64,000 nucleotides of DNA, taken from NCBI GenBank assembly GCA_019744815.1, contig JAIEUA010000004.1:124001-188000 (forward strand), written 5' to 3'. The position numbers and the translations under genes were made by a program. Positions 43,735 to 51,363 of the stretch are shown one piece after another. The first letter of the stretch is position 1. Every line of letters starts with the position of its first letter. The notes below the pieces were generated by a model. It was given only the letters and a program-made list of their open reading frames with translations, searched no databases and had not been told where the DNA came from. This stretch comes from Phycisphaerales bacterium. Its GTDB lineage: Bacteria; Planctomycetota; Phycisphaerae; Phycisphaerales; UBA1924.

Positions 43735-44486
43735 CTTGCCTCCGCCCGCCGAAGCTCCATCTGCCGGTGGTAAATCTCGGCGATGGCGTCGTCGAAGGAG
43801 GCGTCGTCTTCCGGTCCCGACGTCTCTTTCGGATTCACGGTGAGCCCGTTTCGGTCGGCCTCGGTGAGTTCTTCGGACGTGAACGAATAGGTCATGATGA
43901 CCTCCCCCAGGCGGCGGCGGAGGGCGTCGCGGACCTTGGCCAGGCGACGGCTGACGGTGGGCTCGCTGATACCCAGGGCCTCGGCGACTTCCTTGCCGGG
44001 CTTGCACTCCAGCACCCGCATCGAGTAGATGCAGAAGTCCGTGAAGTCGCTCTCCTTCTGCACCATCCGGATCGCGGCCTCGACCTTGGCCCGGAAGACC
44101 GCGGCCTCGTAGACCTCGTCGGCCCCGAGCTGGTTGCGGGCGGCGGCCATCCACGACTCGTCGAACTCGCCGGTCTTTTTGTCGCCGCCGCGTTTGAGGG
44201 CGCCGCGGCGGTCCATCTCATCGCCCAGGACGTGCTTGGCGATCGCCAGCAGCCAGGTGGAGAAACGCGCGCCCTTCTTGGGGTCGTAGCGCTCGATGGA
44301 ATCCGACAAGGCGGCAAGGGTTTCCTGGGAGAGGTCCTTGACCGTCTCGGCGCCGATGCGGCCCTTGCCCCACTTGGTGAGCTGGGCGCGGATGACGGGG
44401 CCGAAGGTCTCCCACAGCTCGTACCACGCCGCCTGATCGTTGGCCCGCAGGCGGTTCACGAACCCGGTTGTGAGCGAGTTGAGCAT
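43725..44486 (-). CDS. ECF-type RNA polymerase sigma factor
   Basis: A 253-residue sigma-70-family protein, starting MLNSLTTGFVNRLRANDQAA. Region 2 includes WYELWETFGPVIRAQLTKWG, DLSQETLAALSDSIERYDP and ARFSTWLLAIAKHVLGDEMD, the -10 binding helices. Region 4 is the helix-turn-helix GKEVAEALGISEPTVSRRLA followed by KVRDALRRRL. A 40-residue acidic C-terminal extension (EDDASFDDAIAEIYHRQ) could mediate control. In planctomycetes such factors are often paired with Ser/Thr kinases, as here with the downstream membrane kinase. The last codons overlap an inverted repeat element. ATG 44486; the frame upstream is repeat-derived. Confidence 0.88.
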   Translation of the reverse strand: MLNSLTTGFVNRLRANDQAAWYELWETFGPVIRAQLTKWGKGRIGAETVKDLSQETLAALSDSIERYDPKKGARFSTWLLAIAKHVLGDEMDRRGALKRGGDKKTGEFDESWMAAARNQLGADEVYEAAVFRAKVEAAIRMVQKESDFTDFCIYSMRVLECKPGKEVAEALGISEPTVSRRLAKVRDALRRRLGEVIMTYSFTSEELTEADRNGLTVNPKETSGPEDDASFDDAIAEIYHRQMELRRAEARGL

Positions 44487-44558
44487 GCGGAGTGGAGTTC
44501 CTGGCTGGTGCGGGGAAGGGTATGAGGGCGCCGATTGGGGCGGCATGTGGGTCGGAGC

Positions 44559-44606
44559 GAGCTGGAGCTGGAGCTGGAGTTGGAGTTGGAGTTGGAGTTG
44601 GAAGTG
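44559..44606 (+). repeat. hexamer tandem repeat (gagctg/gagttg, eight units)
   Basis: Three gagctg units, four gagttg units and one gaagtg unit in a row. It lies about 70-120 bp upstream of the sigma factor start, in a 610-bp gap (44487-45097) that has no credible gene. Confidence 0.85.
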
Positions 44607-44627
44607 GAGTCCCCGTGCACGCAGCCA

Positions 44628-44740
44628 GAGCGAGCCGGGGCGTCCCCGCCCCGGTGGTTCATGCTGCGGCTCTGCGCAAGGCCCTCGTATCGAGCCACCA
44701 CGCACGGGGCGAGGACGCCCCGGATCGCTGTCGTTGAGCT
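44628..44740. repeat. inverted pair of GGGGCG palindrome elements
   Basis: CCGGGGCG-TCCC-CGCCCCGG (44635-44654) and CGGGGCG-AGGA-CGCCCCG (44705-44722) are opposite copies of one repeat. They share flanks (agcgagccggggcg / ccccggatcgctg, ggtggttc / accacg). Another copy is at 51247-51284. Together they could fold into a long hairpin. Confidence 0.8.
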
Positions 44741-45097
44741 GAACGCCACATTCGTGACGGAGAACGCGAATCGCCCCCCCTTCTCCTTCCCTCTGGGAGG
44801 GGGTGGCGCTCTAGGTTGCTTGGGGGGCGGAGCGGTGGCGTGGACGGCGTAGTCGGCACAGGCGGTACACGCGGCGTCGTGGCGGGTGGATTGGTGCGTG
44901 AGCCTGTGCTGCGGGCTTGGTGTTTCCGATGTTTCTCTTACCGGTTGGATCATCGCGCGGCGATGGACGATCGGGGCTCGGCCACGCACACGCGAGCCGG
45001 GAGGGGATCAGGAAGTTCCTCGCGAAAGCCCGTTGAGTCACGGGATGCCGCGGGGTCGAGCACGCTGGGGCCAACGCCCCGCACGCAAGGAGTCACC

Positions 45098-45538
45098 ATG
45101 AAGCGCACGATTCGTAAGGCTTTCACGCTCGTCGAAATTCTCATCGTCGTCGTCATCCTCGGCATTCTGGCCGCGATCGTCGTTCCGCAGTTCACGAACG
45201 CGACGCAGGACGCCCAGGCCGGCAACATCAAGGCTCAGCTGGACACGCTGAACAACCAGATCGAGCTGTACCGCGCTCGCAACAACGCGTACCCGGACTT
45301 CTCGTCCGCGACCGTGTGGCAGACGCTGATCGACGGCGGCTACATTAAGGCCGCTCCGAAGAACCCCTACAACAACTCGAGCACGGTCGGCACGGCGCAC
45401 GCCGCGGGCCAGGGCTGGATCTGGGCGAACAACACTCTCTACGCCAACAACTTCAACAACGACCCCAAGGACACCACGAACGACGCCGACAAGGTCTTCG
45501 GCTCGATCCTGACCGACTCCACCAAGCTGCCTTCGTAA
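45098..45538 (+). CDS. type IV pilin-like / type II secretion pseudopilin
   Basis: A 146-residue prepilin. Leader MKRTIRKA is followed by FTLVEILIVVVILGILAAIV with Glu at position 5 of the mature form. The residue before the cleavage site is Ala rather than the usual Gly. The C-terminal domain is short and Asn/Asp-rich (YPDFSSATVWQTLIDGGYIK, NNDPKDTTNDADK), similar to GspG-like major pseudopilins with a calcium loop. AAGGAG lies 5 nt before ATG 45098. It is the first of three pseudopilin genes in a row. No secretion ATPase or prepilin peptidase is in the window. A terminator hairpin follows, so this gene is probably transcribed at a higher level than the next two. Confidence 0.88.
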   Translation: MKRTIRKAFTLVEILIVVVILGILAAIVVPQFTNATQDAQAGNIKAQLDTLNNQIELYRARNNAYPDFSSATVWQTLIDGGYIKAAPKNPYNNSSTVGTAHAAGQGWIWANNTLYANNFNNDPKDTTNDADKVFGSILTDSTKLPS

Positions 45539-45600
45539 TCGAAGGACCTGATGACCTGTCCCTGGCGGGCCCTTATCGGGGCTCGCCGGATTCACGACCC

Positions 45601-45633
45601 AAGAGGCCCGGCTGACCGCCGGGCTTCTTTTCC
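45601..45633 (+). terminator. terminator or attenuator between the first two pseudopilin genes
   Basis: GCCCGGC-TGACC-GCCGGGC is a perfect stem that extends to 12 bp with the flanks AAGAG/TTCTT (one G-T pair), followed by CTTTTCC. It stands 26 bp before the next start codon. Confidence 0.7.
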
Positions 45634-45658
45634 AAATCGAGAACGCAAGGGGCATCCC

Positions 45659-46081
45659 ATGCGACGACTCCGAAGCAACGCATTCACTCTGGTCGAGATT
45701 CTGATTGTGGTCGTCATCCTCGGCATTCTCGCCGCGATCGTGGTGCCGCAGTATTCCAAGGCGACCACCGACGCCAAAACCCAGGCCACGATTGACCAAC
45801 TCGTCAAGCTCCGTCAGGCCCTGGGCGTGTACTACGTCCGTAACGGCGCCCGCTTCCCGACCGTCAGCGCCGGCGACGGCACCTGGGGCGAGATCATCGG
45901 CGAGGGTTATTTCAAGTACGCCCCGGTCAACATGCACGTCGGCGGTGACAACGGCAAGGTCATCAGCATCGGGACCGGGCCCGACACCTCGGCCACAACG
46001 TCCTACGGCTGGATCTTCAACCCCGCGACCGGTGACGTGTGGGCCGCGTCGTTCGACGCCAACGACAAGCCCCTGCCTTGA
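45659..46081 (+). CDS. type IV pilin-like / type II secretion pseudopilin
   Basis: A 140-residue prepilin, closely related to the previous product through its first 35 residues: AFTLVEILIVVVILGILAA, again with Ala before the cleavage site. The globular part differs (QATIDQLVKLRQALGVYYVR, TGPDTSATTSYGWIFNPATG). CAAGGGG precedes ATG 45659. It sits after a terminator-like hairpin and about 50 bp before the third pseudopilin gene. It is probably a subunit of the same envelope-spanning fibre. Confidence 0.88.
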   Translation: MRRLRSNAFTLVEILIVVVILGILAAIVVPQYSKATTDAKTQATIDQLVKLRQALGVYYVRNGARFPTVSAGDGTWGEIIGEGYFKYAPVNMHVGGDNGKVISIGTGPDTSATTSYGWIFNPATGDVWAASFDANDKPLP

Positions 46082-46130
46082 TGTGTGATGTCGCAACCGC
46101 TCGCGATTCGAAGCCGGAACTGGACCCACT

Positions 46131-46715
46131 ATGCACCACCTGCTGCACAACCTGTCGGACCGTCGCCGCAAGTCGAACGGGCGTCGGCGCGGCTACACGC
46201 TGGTGGAGGTGCTCATCGTGGTGACCGTTCTCGGCATCGCGGGCGCGGTGGCGGCGCCGGCGTTCAGCCAGACCGGCGTGCTGCGGGTGCAGGCGTCGCT
46301 GCGGTCGATTGTCGCCGACATCAGCGAGGCCCAGTCCGACGCGCTCGCGATGCAGCAGTCGCGGGCGGTGGTCTTTGACGCGGCGTCCACCTCCTACACC
46401 ATCGTGCGGGTGCCGGGAACGACCGTCGACGCCAAGGTGGACGGCCTCTTCACGACCTATGTCGGCGGCAGCCGCTACGGCGACGCGAAGTTTGACAAGG
46501 TGTCCTTCAACGGCGGCAGCACCCTGATCTTTGACGAGATGGGCTCGCCGGTGGCGGCGGCGGGGAGCAGCACGCCCGCGAACGAGGGTTCGCTCGAGGT
46601 CACGGGCTCCGGCCAGCGGTTCAAGATCGCGGTGCAGCCGTACACCGGGCGGGTGGTGGTGACCAAGGTGGAAACGACGCAATCGACCCAGCCGCTGACC
46701 CAGGGCGGGAAGTAG
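46131..46715 (+). CDS. GspH/FimT-like minor pseudopilin
   Basis: A 194-residue prepilin with a basic leader (SDRRRKSNGRRRG) and the cleavage motif G-YTLVEVLIVVTVLGIAGA, the usual Gly being present here. The region VQASLRSIVADISEAQSDAL resembles the GspH/FimT linker helix that precedes a beta-rich head (GGSTLIFDEMGSPVAAAGSS). It probably acts as a minor tip subunit that primes fibre assembly. It follows the second pseudopilin by about 50 bp and is followed 16 bp later by a small membrane protein gene. Confidence 0.82.
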   Translation: MHHLLHNLSDRRRKSNGRRRGYTLVEVLIVVTVLGIAGAVAAPAFSQTGVLRVQASLRSIVADISEAQSDALAMQQSRAVVFDAASTSYTIVRVPGTTVDAKVDGLFTTYVGGSRYGDAKFDKVSFNGGSTLIFDEMGSPVAAAGSSTPANEGSLEVTGSGQRFKIAVQPYTGRVVVTKVETTQSTQPLTQGGK

Positions 46716-46731
46716 ACCACGGGAGGCGCGG

Positions 46732-46953
46732 ATGGGACACAGGCATGCAGAACATCGCAAGGCGGGCCGCATCACCGGGCGAGAGCTGGTGTCGGCCTGC
46801 ACGCTGGTGCTCGCGCTGGGAATGCTGATCTGGCTGAAGCTCCGCCTGGTGGCCAATGTGCCCCGCACGGCGTACGCGCAACCGACGCAGGAAGTGGAGC
46901 CTCGCAAGCCGGAGCCGGCGAAGGCGTCGCCGGATGAGCTTCCGCAGCGGTGA
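46732..46953 (+). CDS. small single-pass membrane protein in the pseudopilin cluster
   Basis: A 73-residue protein: basic N-terminus (HRHAEHRKAGR), one helix (LVSACTLVLALGMLIWLKLR), and a Pro/Glu-rich tail (QEVEPRKPEPAKASPDE). GGGAGG 7 nt before the ATG supports it. Its place directly after the pseudopilins suggests a role in the same complex, which is an inference. No family recognised. Confidence 0.55.
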   Translation: MGHRHAEHRKAGRITGRELVSACTLVLALGMLIWLKLRLVANVPRTAYAQPTQEVEPRKPEPAKASPDELPQR

Positions 46954-47008
46954 GGCCGCGACCAACTCGGTCACAACAAGGAAATGCCCCCTCCCGTAGG
47001 AGGCGAGG

Positions 47009-47266
47009 TCAGAGGCCGCAGTTGATCTCGAACCGGCGCGAGTCGCTGCCGCCTTCGCCGACCTTGAAGCGGACGGGCTTGGCGCAGCGCGGGCAGCGGG
47101 CGTTGTACGCCGTGCCGTCGGCGGAGCGGTAGACGCGCTGATAGTGATTCGCGCACCGGAAGAAAACCTGCAGGTAGGGTCGAGCCGCGGCCGGAACCGA
47201 GTCGGCGGCCTCGCTCCCTTGGCGGAGCCCGGAAAGGTCGACGAGATCTCGAGGATCGGCGGACAT
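47009..47266 (-). CDS. small zinc-ribbon protein
   Basis: An 85-residue protein with one CxxC pair and another Cys positioned for metal binding: FFRCANHYQRVYRSADGTAY then NARCPRCAKPVRFKVGEGG, with a final Cys near the end. It could bind zinc with C/H/C/C ligands. It resembles short planctomycete proteins of unknown function. It is divergent from lpxI, with a 280-bp gap that holds a candidate lpxI promoter. Confidence 0.65.
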   Translation of the reverse strand: MSADPRDLVDLSGLRQGSEAADSVPAAARPYLQVFFRCANHYQRVYRSADGTAYNARCPRCAKPVRFKVGEGGSDSRRFEINCGL

Positions 47267-47368
47267 GCTGGACCTATCGGCGCGGGGCCGGGGTGGTCTG
47301 GAAGCGGCCCGATGAAGTCCGTCGAGACCCGAACTTTTACCGCATCCAGGATGAATGAATGCGCGGAG

Positions 47369-47397
47369 TTGATCCGTTCGTTCGGGCGATGTAAACT
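47369..47397 (+). promoter_or_regulatory. candidate sigma-70-type promoter for lpxI
   Basis: TTGATC (47369-47374) and TAAACT (47392-47397) are separated by 17 nt, about 150 nt before the lpxI start. The surrounding sequence is less GC-rich than its neighbours. Confidence 0.4.
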
Positions 47398-47546
47398 ACG
47401 ACTAACTTGGAGTGCGAGACAGGTCGGACCCGCTTTCACGGCGCGAGGGAATCTGCGTCGAAGTAAGGATTCCGGACTCGTCCGCAGAGAATGCCTCGGC
47501 CTTGCCGCCTTCTGTTGGTTCTGATTCCCACGCCTTTGCTTTCCTC

Positions 47547-48443
47547 ATGAGCCTCGCCCTGACCCCCAGCACCCTGACGATCCTGCCCGATCCGCCGGCA
47601 CCGCCGGCGGGCATTGGGCTGATCGCGGGCGGTGGGCTGCTCCCGATCATGGTGGCCAAGGGCCTGCGGGAGATGGGTCACAAGGTCCACGGCCTGGGGC
47701 TCGCCAACCAGTACGACCCGCAGCTGCCCAAGCTGTGCGAGTCGTTCGCGGAGGTCGGGGTGCTGCGGCTGGGGACCTGGGGCCGCACGCTGCAGAACTG
47801 GGGCGTCCGCCACGCCATCATGGTCGGGCGGGTGGACAAAGCCAAGTTGATGCACGACCCGTGGCGGCTGGTGCGGAACCTGCCGGACCTGCGGACGGCG
47901 CGGATGTGGTTCCAGCAGCTCCGCCACGACAAGCGGTCGCACCGGGTGCTGCGGGCGGTGGCGGACGAATTGCACCAGTTCGGTGTGGCCCTGCTGGATT
48001 CGACGATCCCGATCCCGGACGAGATGGCCCATGTCGGCGTGATGACGCGGACGCAGCCGACGCCGGAGCAGCGGGCGGACATCGACTTTGCCTGGAGCAT
48101 GATGAACGACCTGCTCCGCCTGGACATCGGTCAGTCGCTGGCGATCCGCGAGCGCGACGTGATCGCGGTCGAGGCGGTCGAGGGCACCGACAAGATGATC
48201 GAGCGGGTGGCGCGGCTGTGCCGTGCCCGTGGTTGGACGCTGTGCAAGGGCGCTCGCGTCGGCCATGATCGGCGGAGCGATGTCCCGACGATCGGCTCGA
48301 CGACCATCGAAAAGCTGGCGGCGGCGGGCGGCGGGTGCTTGGCACTGGCCGCCGGTGATGTGATCATGCTCGAGAAAGAGCGTGTGATCGATCAGGCGGA
48401 CGAGCTCGGCGTGGCGATCGTCGGCGTGCCGCAGGTGGTCTGA
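47547..48443 (+). CDS. lpxI: UDP-2,3-diacylglucosamine pyrophosphatase LpxI (DUF1009)
   Basis: A 298-residue enzyme that cleaves UDP-diacylglucosamine to lipid X in lipid A synthesis. IGLIAGGGLLPIMVAKGLRE opens the first domain; HAIMVGRVDKAKLMHDPW follows. The DUF1009 block QSLAIRERDVIAVEAVEGTD lies before the final VPTIGSTTIEKLAAAGGGCL and LAAGDVIMLEK. The LpxI assignment follows the family; LpxH is the alternative enzyme in many Gram-negatives. ATG 47547 gives a short Pro-rich N-terminus. Together with the LAB_N gene it argues for a lipid A-type outer membrane. Confidence 0.85.
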   Translation: MSLALTPSTLTILPDPPAPPAGIGLIAGGGLLPIMVAKGLREMGHKVHGLGLANQYDPQLPKLCESFAEVGVLRLGTWGRTLQNWGVRHAIMVGRVDKAKLMHDPWRLVRNLPDLRTARMWFQQLRHDKRSHRVLRAVADELHQFGVALLDSTIPIPDEMAHVGVMTRTQPTPEQRADIDFAWSMMNDLLRLDIGQSLAIRERDVIAVEAVEGTDKMIERVARLCRARGWTLCKGARVGHDRRSDVPTIGSTTIEKLAAAGGGCLALAAGDVIMLEKERVIDQADELGVAIVGVPQVV

Positions 48444-48497
48444 GACGGGCCCGGTGATGGCGGCCGCGGCGCTGGCTGACCGTAACAACAATCAAGC

Positions 48498-49097
48498 GTG
48501 GATCCGGAATGCCCGTATGTGAGCCGCGGTGGGTTGAAGCTGGCGCACGCGCTGCGCGAGTTTGGCATCGGAGTGGCGGGGATGCGGTGCGCGGACCTGG
48601 GGTGCTCCACGGGCGGGTTTACGGATTGCCTCCTGCAGCACGGTGCGGCGGGCGTGGTCTCGATCGACACCGCGTACGGGCAGCTCGCGTGGACGCTGCG
48701 GAAAGACCCGCGGGTACGTGTGCTGGAGCGGACCAACGCGATCCACAGCCGGCCGCGAGATGAGAGCGAGCGGGTGGACCTGGTGGTGGCCGATCTTGGA
48801 TGGACGAAACAGAAGATGCTGCTGCCAGCGGCGTTGGCGTGGGCGAGGCCCGGCGGCAGGATCGTGACGCTGATCAAGCCGCACTACGAGCGGGAGGATC
48901 GCCCCAAGCACGGCGAGGTTGTCCTGTCGCGTGAGGAGAGCGAGGCGATCGTGCGGCGGGTCGTGGGCGAGATCGAAGCAGCGGGTGCCGCGGTGACGGC
49001 GATGACCGAGTCGCCGATTCTCGGCGGGGCCAAGGCAGGGGCGAAGGCGACGGGAACCGGGAATCTGGAGTGGTTGGCGGTGCTGGAGCGGCGGTGA
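48498..49097 (+). CDS. TlyA/FtsJ-like rRNA methyltransferase lacking the S4 domain
   Basis: A 199-residue SAM-dependent methyltransferase starting at GTG 48498. YVSRGGLKLAHALREFGIGV is the TlyA linker motif with the catalytic Lys. SAM binding is CADLGCSTGGFTDCLLQHGA, and the Asp and second Lys of the FtsJ-type tetrad are in LVVADLGWTKQKM and VTLIKPHYE. TlyA proteins normally start with an S4 RNA-binding domain of about 60 residues; here the product begins directly at the linker, and no S4-like sequence was seen upstream. It may be a shortened relative that recognises RNA differently. Confidence 0.78.
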   Translation: MDPECPYVSRGGLKLAHALREFGIGVAGMRCADLGCSTGGFTDCLLQHGAAGVVSIDTAYGQLAWTLRKDPRVRVLERTNAIHSRPRDESERVDLVVADLGWTKQKMLLPAALAWARPGGRIVTLIKPHYEREDRPKHGEVVLSREESEAIVRRVVGEIEAAGAAVTAMTESPILGGAKAGAKATGTGNLEWLAVLERR

Positions 49098-49267
49098 GCC
49101 CCTGCACTGCATGTTTGCTGCTTGACCGCTGAGGGGGCGAAACAGAAGCAGGGCGGAAATCCACCTCTGAACTCTTGTCGGCTCGTGCTCGAGCGTGGAA
49201 CTCCTCCTCAGGGGCCCAGTCCCGCAACGCGTCCCTCCAAGTGATTCTGGCAGTTAGACTTGGTGCC

Positions 49268-49960
49268 ATGGGACTGGACGTCTACGTCGGAACATTCACG
49301 AGGTACTACCAACGCGAGTGGGAAACGATCGTTCAGCAGTCGTTTCCGGGTCAGGTTCAGATTGTGCGGGCAAACGACGCCGCACGAGCGAGTCATCAGG
49401 AGATTCAAGAAGCCGTAGCCGCTTGGGCTCGCGGTTTAGCGAGCAGCCTGAGTTTGTCTTCGATTGGCAGCGAGGACACCGCGTTGCCGTACTTCACCGA
49501 CAAGCCAGCTTGGGATGGTTATGGGGGGCTCATCCTCCAGGCCGCCTATGCCGATCAGGGGCTCGATACGGCTTGCAGACAAGAAGCCATCACCACCGAC
49601 AACTGGGACAAAGATCCTGCACTCAATCGCTATGCAGATCTATCTGTCGAAACGCTGTATCCTCAACTACTTCTGGGTGGAGAGATATGGCTGCCGATCT
49701 CGTCTCCTTCAGTCTTTCGGAGCGTTGACGCCGCAGGCAATCAACGGGTATTTGGCAACTGCGGAAAGCTGCTCAACGAACTTGATCAACTGAATGCGCA
49801 AACGTGGCGTGCGGACATCGCGACTCGTGATGGTTGGCATCGGCAAGGGCTTGATCACGGCTCATCTCTCGAAGTCGCGGCAAAATTCGGTTGGTCGGTC
49901 ATGCACCGACTGGCGACCGAAGCTGTCCGGCACAATCTCGCGATCATCCTTGATTATTGA
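49268..49960 (+). CDS. uncharacterised protein with atypical codon use
   Basis: A 230-residue soluble protein beginning MGLDVYVGTFTRYYQREWET, with no signal peptide and no motif I recognise. It is rich in Trp, Asp and Gln (TTDNWDKDPALNRYADLS, FGWSVMHRLATEAVRHNL). Codons rare in this GC-rich genome occur, such as TTA for Leu and ATA for Ile, and the composition is visibly lower in GC than its neighbours, which suggests recent transfer. It lies between the TlyA-like gene and a hairpin repeat. It could be an accessory or immunity-type protein, but that is only a guess. Confidence 0.65.
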   Translation: MGLDVYVGTFTRYYQREWETIVQQSFPGQVQIVRANDAARASHQEIQEAVAAWARGLASSLSLSSIGSEDTALPYFTDKPAWDGYGGLILQAAYADQGLDTACRQEAITTDNWDKDPALNRYADLSVETLYPQLLLGGEIWLPISSPSVFRSVDAAGNQRVFGNCGKLLNELDQLNAQTWRADIATRDGWHRQGLDHGSSLEVAAKFGWSVMHRLATEAVRHNLAIILDY

Positions 49961-49988
49961 CGAAACTCGAGTCGCCCTGAGTTCATTC

Positions 49989-50009
49989 GGACCGGCTAGA
50001 AGCCGGTCC
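49989..50009. repeat. single GACCGGC hairpin repeat
   Basis: GGACCGGCT-AGA-AGCCGGTCC is a perfect 9-bp stem, followed by cactgatggg. It is the same family as the tandem copies at 16713-16828 and lies 12 bp before the obgE stop, between convergent genes. Confidence 0.7.
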
Positions 50010-50020
50010 CACTGATGGGA

Positions 50021-51070
50021 TCAGGCTTCTATGGGGGCGGACTTCCAACCCTCGACGTCATCGGTGGGGTTGAGCTCGCGCCAGAGGCGGCCGAGAAGGG
50101 CTGGGACGTTCTCGCGAGTCGCGCCGCTGATGGCGATCACGTCGCGGTCCATGCGGAGCTCGAGCTCGCGGCAGAGGCTCTTGATGAGCTTCTCGCGTTC
50201 TTTCTTGTCGGGGATCAGATCAATCTTGTTCAACACCACCAGCTCGCGCTTGTCGTACAGGGCCTGCGAGTGCTGGCGCAGTTCTTCGCGGATGACGCGG
50301 TAGTTGTCGGCGGGGTCGCTGCCGTCGGCGGGCTGCAGGTCGATCAGGTGGACCAGCACGCGGGTGCGCTCGACGTGGCGGAGGAACTCGAGCCCAAGGC
50401 CGGCGCCCTTGGCGGCGCCCTCGATCAAGCCGGGGATGTCCGCGAGCACGATGCGGCGGTGGGCGTCGACTTCAGCGATGCCGAGCTGAGGACTCAGCGT
50501 GGTGAACGGGTAATCTGCGATCTTCGGGTTCGCACGCGTCAGCGCGGCAAGCAGTGTGCTCTTGCCAGCGTTGGGCTTGCCGAGGAAGCCGACGTCGGCG
50601 ATGAGCTTGAGTTCGAGGCGGAGGTTGAGCTCGGGGCCTTTTTCGCCGGGGGTGGATTCGCGGGGCGTCTGGTAGGTGGAGCTCTTGAAGTGCTCGTTGC
50701 CGTAGCCGCCCTTGCCGCCGGCGGCGATCGTGATGGTTTCTTTGTTGCGAAGGTCGTGGATGAGCTCGCCGGTGGCGTTGTTGAAGATCAGGGTGCCGGC
50801 GGGGAGCTTGAGGACGAGGTCCTTGCCGTCGCCGCCGCTGCACTGTTTGGCGCCGCCGGGCTCGCCGTTCTGGGCTTCGTAGCGGAGCTGGAAGCGGTAG
50901 TCGTAGAGGGTGGACATCCCCTCCTCGGCGACGATGATGACCGAGCCGCCACGCCCGCCGTTGCCGCCGGTAGGGCCGCCCTTGGGGATGAACTTCTCTC
51001 GGCGGAAGGAGACGTGGCCGCTGCCGCCGTCGCCGGCCTTGACGGTGATTAATGCGCGATCGACAAACAC
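50021..51070 (-). CDS. obgE: Obg/CgtA family GTPase
   Basis: A 349-residue ribosome-associated GTPase. The Gly-rich Obg fold is at residues 1-158 (KAGDGGSGHVSFRREKFIPK, GGNGGRGGSVI), and the G domain follows with G1 GFLGKPNAGKST, G3 DIPGLIEGAAKGAGLG and G4 NKID. GTG 51070 is chosen since Obg proteins typically begin M-F-V-D; the ATG at 51118 would add 16 residues (PLRPRPHRRASLPSC). No Shine-Dalgarno precedes either. The upstream gap contains a large nested inverted repeat. Confidence 0.93.
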   Translation of the reverse strand: MFVDRALITVKAGDGGSGHVSFRREKFIPKGGPTGGNGGRGGSVIIVAEEGMSTLYDYRFQLRYEAQNGEPGGAKQCSGGDGKDLVLKLPAGTLIFNNATGELIHDLRNKETITIAAGGKGGYGNEHFKSSTYQTPRESTPGEKGPELNLRLELKLIADVGFLGKPNAGKSTLLAALTRANPKIADYPFTTLSPQLGIAEVDAHRRIVLADIPGLIEGAAKGAGLGLEFLRHVERTRVLVHLIDLQPADGSDPADNYRVIREELRQHSQALYDKRELVVLNKIDLIPDKKEREKLIKSLCRELELRMDRDVIAISGATRENVPALLGRLWRELNPTDDVEGWKSAPIEA

Positions 51071-51120
51071 ACAGGAGGGTAGGGAGGCGCGGCGGTGCGG
51101 ACGCGGTCGAAGAGGCATTT

Positions 51121-51355
51121 ACCACAGAGACGCAGAGGCACAGAGGGGGAAATGTGACAAGGAGGGTGAGCGGATGGCGCGCCTGCGTGGGCTTTCACTC
51201 TTTTGTCAGTGTTCGTTGGCGATTGATCTGTGCTAGTCGGGCGACTGCACCACCGGGGCGAGGACGCCCCGGCTCGCTGACGTGGCGGGCGCGCGGAGAT
51301 CCCTGGGCCTCTGCCCGGAACAAGGTCCCTGCTCTGTGTCTCTGCGTTTCTGTAC
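51121..51355. repeat. large nested inverted repeat with octamer arms
   Basis: The left arm (51121-51146) reads accacaga-gacgcaga-ggcacaga and is complementary to the right arm (51330-51355, ctctgtgtctctgcgtttctgta). Inside lies CCGGGGCG-AGGA-CGCCCCGG (51253-51272), a copy of the family at 44628-44740. The interior otherwise shows no gene. It fills the gap between obgE and the PilZ gene. Confidence 0.85.
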
Positions 51356-51363
51356 TGAATGCC

